Notes under the pieces: model-generated
What the model saw: the letters and a program-made list of their open reading frames with translations, nothing else
The model's database searches: none
Told to the model about the DNA's origin: nothing
Source of the DNA: a virus
DNA: 31,911 bases
Direction: 5' to 3' (one strand)
Virus record (IMG/VR): IMGVR_UViG_3300031772_002551
Location: 1-31,911 of that record
Program-made: the position numbers and the translations under genes
In this document: positions 28,156 to 31,911 of the stretch, one piece after another
Layout: every line of letters begins with the position of its first letter
Position numbering within the stretch: the first letter of the stretch is position 1

Positions 28156-30065
28156 GCCAGCCGGACGCCTGGAGAAACATGGCCGGAGCCATCGACTACA
28201 AAGTCTACGGCGACCGCATCGGCCGAATGGGCATGTCCCCGCGCCAGATGGAGATGAACCGCCGCTGGGCGGTCTACTGCTGCGCCAGCTACGACGCGCG
28301 CACCTGCGACTGGGACGGCACCAAGCGCGCCGACTCTGTGGAGCGCGAGGCCATCGCGCAGCAGGGCTTCATCCCGCCCGGCTTCTACGACGCGGGCGGG
28401 CAGATGGCCGACCTGCCGCTCAAGTTCCGCCGCCCAAGCGCGCCCTACCATCTCGGCAAGGTCATCACCGACCGCTTCACCGGGCTCCTGTTCAGCGAGC
28501 GTCGGCACCCACGCCTCGGGTCGACCGACCCGGTGACCGACGACTTCGCTGACGCGCTCGCCGAGGCCGCTCGCCTCTGGCCGGCGCTGATCAAGGCGCG
28601 TACCTACGGCGGTGCCACGGGTTCAGTTTGCACCAGCTTCCAGTTCTCCGCGGGCAAGCCTGTCGTCGAGGTCCATGACCCGCGGTGGGTGTTCCCCGAG
28701 TTCGAGGACCGCATCACGCACAAGCTGGCCAGCTTCGAGAAGCGGTACATGTACCCGCGCGAGATCCGCGACCCACAGACCGGGCGCTGGATCACGACGT
28801 GGTGGTGGTATCGCCGCGTGGTCGACTCGGCGCGCGACGTGGTGTTCGCACCTGTGCCGGTCGGCCGCGGCGAGGAGCCGCAGTGGATCGAGCTGTCGGT
28901 GGCTGAGCATGGGCTTGGCTACTGCCCTGCGGTCTGGACACAGAACCTTCCAGTCGATGACGACATCGACGGTGAGCCGGACATCCATGGGGTCTACGAC
29001 CTGCTCGAATCCATCGACACGCTGCTGTCCCAGGCACAGCGCGGCGTGGTCGCGAACTGCGACCCGACTGCCGTGCTCGAAGGCGTGGGCGACCTGGAGA
29101 TCCCGCAGCTTCGCAAGGGCAGCGGCAACGCCATCAAGCTGCCGCAGGGTACGTTTCGCTACGCCGAGATCACCGGCAGCGGGCCGCTGGCTGCACGCGA
29201 GATGGTCGGCGAGCTGCGTGGCTACGCGCTGGAGGTCGCGCAGTGCGTTCTGGAGCAGCCGGACATGGGGCAGGCTACGGCGACCGAGGTCAACAAGCGG
29301 TACGAGTCGATGCTGGCCAAGGCCGACGTGCTGCGCGAGCAGTACGGGCAGCGGCTCATTGCACCGCTCATGGACATGATGGTCACCGCCGCCACGCGCC
29401 TCGGCAAGAGTCGCGTCGAGGGTGACAGCCTGGTACGTTACGCTATCAAGTTGCCGCCGCGTATGGCCAAGGACGGCACGCGCGTTGAGCGCAAGCCGCC
29501 CGAGAACCCCGAAGCCGTGACGGTCCATTGGCCCGGCTACTTCGACACGTCCATCCAAGATGCGCAGACCGCGGCGACCGCCGTGGGTGCAGCCAAGGCA
29601 ACCGGCGTGCTCGACGACGAGAACGCAGCCAAGTTCCTGGCCCCTTACTTCCGGGTCGAGGACGTGGATGCCATGCTTGTCGCAGCGCGTCGTGAGTCGG
29701 GCATGTCCCAGGCTTCGGTCGACTCCGACCTGATGCGCCTGAACGGCGTGAGCGAGGACGACATGGGCGCGGGCGCGCGCCCGGCCGCAGCCGGTGCCAA
29801 CCTGCCGCCCGATGCGCAGGTGGCTTCCGCGTCACCGACTAACGCGGGCGTGCCGCTCGGCACCAAGTTCTTCCAGTACGAGATCGAGGGCGGGCTCGTG
29901 ACCATCAACGAGGTGCGCGCGTCCAAGGGGATGGGGCCGAAGGTCGATGGCGAGCTGACCTTGCCCGAGTACCGCGCCAAGTATCCGGCGGTGTTCGCTC
30001 CGATGGACGATTCTGGTGGGCCATCCATGAAAACCGGCGGGGAATCGGGCAAGCCTGGTGAGTGA
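28152..30065 (+). CDS. Portal protein
   Basis: 637 residues. The order of an acidic/aromatic N-terminal region, an HDPRWVFPEF core, a long Leu/Gln helical stretch (LLESIDTLLSQAQRG), and the QATATEVNKRYESMLAKADVLREQYGQRL helix is that of phage portal proteins (the dodecameric DNA gate at the head vertex). It is placed two to three genes after the large terminase, as expected. The C-terminal 100 residues are less conserved-looking and contain Pro/Ala linkers. ATG 28152 overlaps the previous stop. Confidence rests on layout and overall pattern. Confidence 0.82.
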   Translation: MSQPDAWRNMAGAIDYKVYGDRIGRMGMSPRQMEMNRRWAVYCCASYDARTCDWDGTKRADSVEREAIAQQGFIPPGFYDAGGQMADLPLKFRRPSAPYHLGKVITDRFTGLLFSERRHPRLGSTDPVTDDFADALAEAARLWPALIKARTYGGATGSVCTSFQFSAGKPVVEVHDPRWVFPEFEDRITHKLASFEKRYMYPREIRDPQTGRWITTWWWYRRVVDSARDVVFAPVPVGRGEEPQWIELSVAEHGLGYCPAVWTQNLPVDDDIDGEPDIHGVYDLLESIDTLLSQAQRGVVANCDPTAVLEGVGDLEIPQLRKGSGNAIKLPQGTFRYAEITGSGPLAAREMVGELRGYALEVAQCVLEQPDMGQATATEVNKRYESMLAKADVLREQYGQRLIAPLMDMMVTAATRLGKSRVEGDSLVRYAIKLPPRMAKDGTRVERKPPENPEAVTVHWPGYFDTSIQDAQTAATAVGAAKATGVLDDENAAKFLAPYFRVEDVDAMLVAARRESGMSQASVDSDLMRLNGVSEDDMGAGARPAAAGANLPPDAQVASASPTNAGVPLGTKFFQYEIEGGLVTINEVRASKGMGPKVDGELTLPEYRAKYPAVFAPMDDSGGPSMKTGGESGKPGE

Positions 30066-30556
30066 TGGGAAGACGCAGGCGCGCAGCCGAGGGCTGGCTC
30101 ACGGTCAGCGAGTTCGTCGAGCTGGTCGGCATCCATGGCCAGGGCAAGAACGCGGTCGACAACGCACGCGTACTGCTGGCCGAGTTCGCCTTCGAGGGTG
30201 AGGACGCCGCCATCGAGGTCGAGCGCGACGGTCGTCCGCTCACCGAGCTGGGCTTCCGTGCGGTGCCGACCGGCAGGCCGGCAGACGGGCATCGACCTGG
30301 CCTTGGCGGACTGGTCGAAATCCGCATCCGCGACCGCGCACGCTTTGACGAGGTGGTTGAGCGCATGCACGCAGCGGCCACGTTCACCGAGCTGGAGAAG
30401 CGCGCCGGTGGTGGCACCGTCACCACGTCCTTCGCGGAAGTGCTGCGCGCGCCCAAGGTGATCGACGCCATCCGCGAGAACAATATGCGTGAGGCGGTCA
30501 AGGCTGCCGGGTTCACCGAGCTGGAGAAGCGCGCTCCGGCCAAGCCGGCAACGTGA
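30065..30556 (+). CDS. Head-region protein with repeated FTELEKRA motif
   Basis: 163 residues. A basic start (MGRRRRAAEG) and an HTH-like stretch are followed by a beta segment (LVEIRIRDRARFDEVVERM) and two copies of FTELEKRA, encoded by an identical 23-bp sequence around 30384 and 30512. The function is unknown; the position right after the portal suggests a head or connector accessory. ATG 30065 overlaps the portal stop (TGATG); GTG 30062 is an alternative. Confidence 0.6.
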   Translation: MGRRRRAAEGWLTVSEFVELVGIHGQGKNAVDNARVLLAEFAFEGEDAAIEVERDGRPLTELGFRAVPTGRPADGHRPGLGGLVEIRIRDRARFDEVVERMHAAATFTELEKRAGGGTVTTSFAEVLRAPKVIDAIRENNMREAVKAAGFTELEKRAPAKPAT

Positions 30557-30563
30557 TGATCAC

Positions 30564-30788
30564 GTGAGCCGCGCGCGCGAGAACCGGGCGAAGGGTCGGA
30601 AGAACGGTGTCCGCCCGCGCACCGACCGGCAGCGTGCCGCGGCGACCTTCCGCGAGCTGGGCAAGCGCGGGACCGTTTCCAAAGGGAAGACCATCATTCG
30701 CGGTCGGGAAACCGAAGTCCAGTTGGTGCGTCCCGATGGCACGCTTGAACACTTCACCTACATGGACGACATTCTCGGGGAGTCATGA
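30564..30788 (+). CDS. Small basic protein
   Basis: 74 residues, very basic N-terminus (MSRARENRAKGRKNGVRPR) and a TFRELGKRG motif like that in the previous gene, then a beta region ending in HFTYMDDILGES. GTG 30564 lies 7 bp after the previous stop; longer frames from 30489 overlap it. The stop overlaps the next gene (ATGA). Nucleic-acid binding is possible from charge alone. Confidence 0.5.
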   Translation: MSRARENRAKGRKNGVRPRTDRQRAAATFRELGKRGTVSKGKTIIRGRETEVQLVRPDGTLEHFTYMDDILGES

Positions 30789-31246
30789 TCATCGCGGTCG
30801 ATTTCGACGGGACCATCGTGCAGCAGGACGGCCGGCGCTATGACGACGTGGAGACGCCGCTGGTGTTCATGCCCGGCGCGCGTGAGGCGCTGCAAGCGTT
30901 CAAGCGTGCGCGCCACACGCTCGTGCTCTGGTCGGGCCGAGCGCGCATGTCGCTGCGCGACCCGCTCTACCTCGACCCGCTCGTGCGCGCAGGCATCAAG
31001 ACGCCGCGCCCGCGCGTGCCCGAGGAGTACCGACTGAACGAGGCACGCTACAGGCAGATGCTCTCGTTCGTCACGCGCGAGCTAGCTGGCGTCTTCGACT
31101 ACATCTACCAGGGCGGCGAGATCGACAAGCCTGGCGTGGACCTGTTCATCGACGACATCGCCGTGCGCTTCGGTGCCGGGCTGGGTGGGCTGGCCTGGCG
31201 TGAGCTGTCGCGCGTGTACGGGCAGCCGGATGGGAGCGCGCGCTGA
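30785..31246 (+). CDS. HAD-superfamily phosphatase
   Basis: 153 residues with the HAD nucleophile motif DFDGT (Asp6, Asp8), motif II LWSGR, a Lys region (INKPGVD-like EIDKPGVD) and motif IV IDDIAVRFG. Such phosphatases act on small phosphorylated substrates or on nucleic-acid ends; the phage role here is unclear. It is a compact, capless form. ATG 30785 overlaps the preceding stop, and the stop overlaps the next start (TGATG). Confidence 0.85.
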   Translation: MIIAVDFDGTIVQQDGRRYDDVETPLVFMPGAREALQAFKRARHTLVLWSGRARMSLRDPLYLDPLVRAGIKTPRPRVPEEYRLNEARYRQMLSFVTRELAGVFDYIYQGGEIDKPGVDLFIDDIAVRFGAGLGGLAWRELSRVYGQPDGSAR

Positions 31247-31428
31247 TGAGCACGATTGACCGGATGATAGTGCTGGCAGCGGAGGAGTCGTTGCGCGGGG
31301 CGCGCAACGACGAGGACAACGCCTGGCTGGCCTGGCACAAGGCCAAGGAGGCGCGTCGGCTGGCCGAGGAGAACCTGCTACGGGTTCGGCGCATCGCGGC
31401 CGGGCCTCGTGTAGAATCGACGCCATGA
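31246..31428 (+). CDS. Small helical protein
   Basis: 60 residues, almost wholly one charged helix (LAWHKAKEARRLAEENLLRV), perhaps a coiled coil. ATG 31246 overlaps the HAD gene stop and its own TGA overlaps the next ATG. Unknown function. Confidence 0.55.
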   Translation: MSTIDRMIVLAAEESLRGARNDEDNAWLAWHKAKEARRLAEENLLRVRRIAAGPRVESTP

Positions 31429-31838
31429 GCAAGCCCGAGAACATCCACCGGCGACAGCTATTCGGTGGGCGCACCACGGCCGAGGAGGTCCACCGCTCAC
31501 ACTTCCCGCCCGACGCGCGTTGCCAGTGCGGCTCACGGAAGGTGGCCATTCGGGCGCGCACCTTCATGCCGCTGTTCGACTTCCTGAAGGACTACGCGCA
31601 GGCGGCCATGGCGCTGGCAGCGCAGCATGGCGGGCAGCTTCCTTGCGTGGACCTGCGCGGTCCGGGCAACCGCCCGGTCAAGCATGTCCGGCTCGGCGAG
31701 GTCTACGGCTGCGATGGCTGCAAGGCGCTGCTGGAGAAGACGCTGGCCAAGGGGCCGAGCTACGTGGTGGTCGACATCGAGCGCGGCCCTGGCCCCGAGC
31801 GGTCGATCATCCAGGTGCCTGGCGGGGTCGGTGACTGA
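31425..31838 (+). CDS. Small protein with two CxC/CxxC motifs
   Basis: 137 residues. CQCGS near residue 33 and CDGC near 95, with basic residues, suggest a zinc-binding fold; it ends in a beta-rich stretch (YVVVDIERGPGPERSIIQV). ATG 31425 overlaps the previous stop (ATGA). The stop overlaps the next ATG (TGATG). Not recognised. Confidence 0.6.
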   Translation: MSKPENIHRRQLFGGRTTAEEVHRSHFPPDARCQCGSRKVAIRARTFMPLFDFLKDYAQAAMALAAQHGGQLPCVDLRGPGNRPVKHVRLGEVYGCDGCKALLEKTLAKGPSYVVVDIERGPGPERSIIQVPGGVGD

Positions 31839-31911
31839 TGTCGGAGGTGCTCGCCAAGCACGTCAAGCTGAAGCGCGACATGGACGCCGAGCAGAAGGCG
31901 GACGAGGAAGA
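31838..31911 (+). CDS. Partial gene at right edge
   Basis: ATG 31838 opens a frame to the window edge, coding 24 charged residues (MSEVLAKHVKLKRDMDAEQK and onward), most likely a helix. It is incomplete, so no call is possible. The TGATG overlap with the previous gene supports the start. Confidence 0.45.
   Translation, partial: MSEVLAKHVKLKRDMDAEQKADEE

Overview
The window is a stretch of a tailed double-stranded DNA phage genome, or a prophage or metagenomic phage contig, with high GC by eye. All recognisable genes lie on the + strand. They are packed tightly, most junctions being ATGA, GTGA, TTGA or TGATG start/stop overlaps. Terminase, portal, DnaB helicase, primase, a family A polymerase, a phage-type SSB, RecA, ThyX and SbcCD-like genes make the phage origin clear. 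The host cannot be named from the sequence. GTG starts, GC-rich codons and one near-consensus sigma70-type promoter point to a high-GC bacterium.

Layout. (1) 1-1346: end of an SF2 helicase whose DECH box is interrupted by a 180-residue intein; a Vsr/DUF559-like nuclease reading frame overlaps the intein out of frame. (2) 1347-1628: structured non-coding leader ending in a 17-codon ORF that overlaps the start of the next gene. (3) 1629-11713: replication and recombination block: putative initiator with iteron-like repeats inside it, DnaB, a zinc-finger protein, a CHC2/TOPRIM primase, an unknown protein, a uracil-DNA-glycosylase-domain/PolA fusion, a possible recombination mediator, SSB and RecA. 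(4) 11710-19642: small membrane protein, ThyX, SbcD-like nuclease, an adenine-type methyltransferase, SbcC-like ATPase, a ParB-domain protein, a C5 cytosine methyltransferase, dCTP deaminase and dTMP kinase, closed by a clean intrinsic terminator. (5) 19643-23733: a new transcription unit from a TTGACA-N16-TATGAT promoter, holding small unknown genes and a complete ADP-ribosylglycohydrolase. (6) 23734-31911: packaging and head genes (HTH protein that may be the small terminase, zinc-ribbon protein, large terminase, portal) mixed with small zinc-motif proteins and a HAD phosphatase; the last gene runs off the edge.

How it fits together. The replication block resembles an SPO1/T4-style self-sufficient replisome. 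ThyX, Dcd and Tmk supply dTTP, and the glycosylase-polymerase fusion suggests that uracil in DNA matters to this phage. Two methyltransferases and an ADP-ribosylglycohydrolase are plausible counter-defence genes. The most unusual signals are the out-of-frame nuclease ORF within the intein, a perfect 52-bp direct repeat (21562-21613 and 23867-23918) translated in different frames and bracketing the ADP-ribosylglycohydrolase region, iteron-like repeats in the initiator gene, and a CGGGYAAGAC element placed just before four ribosome binding sites.
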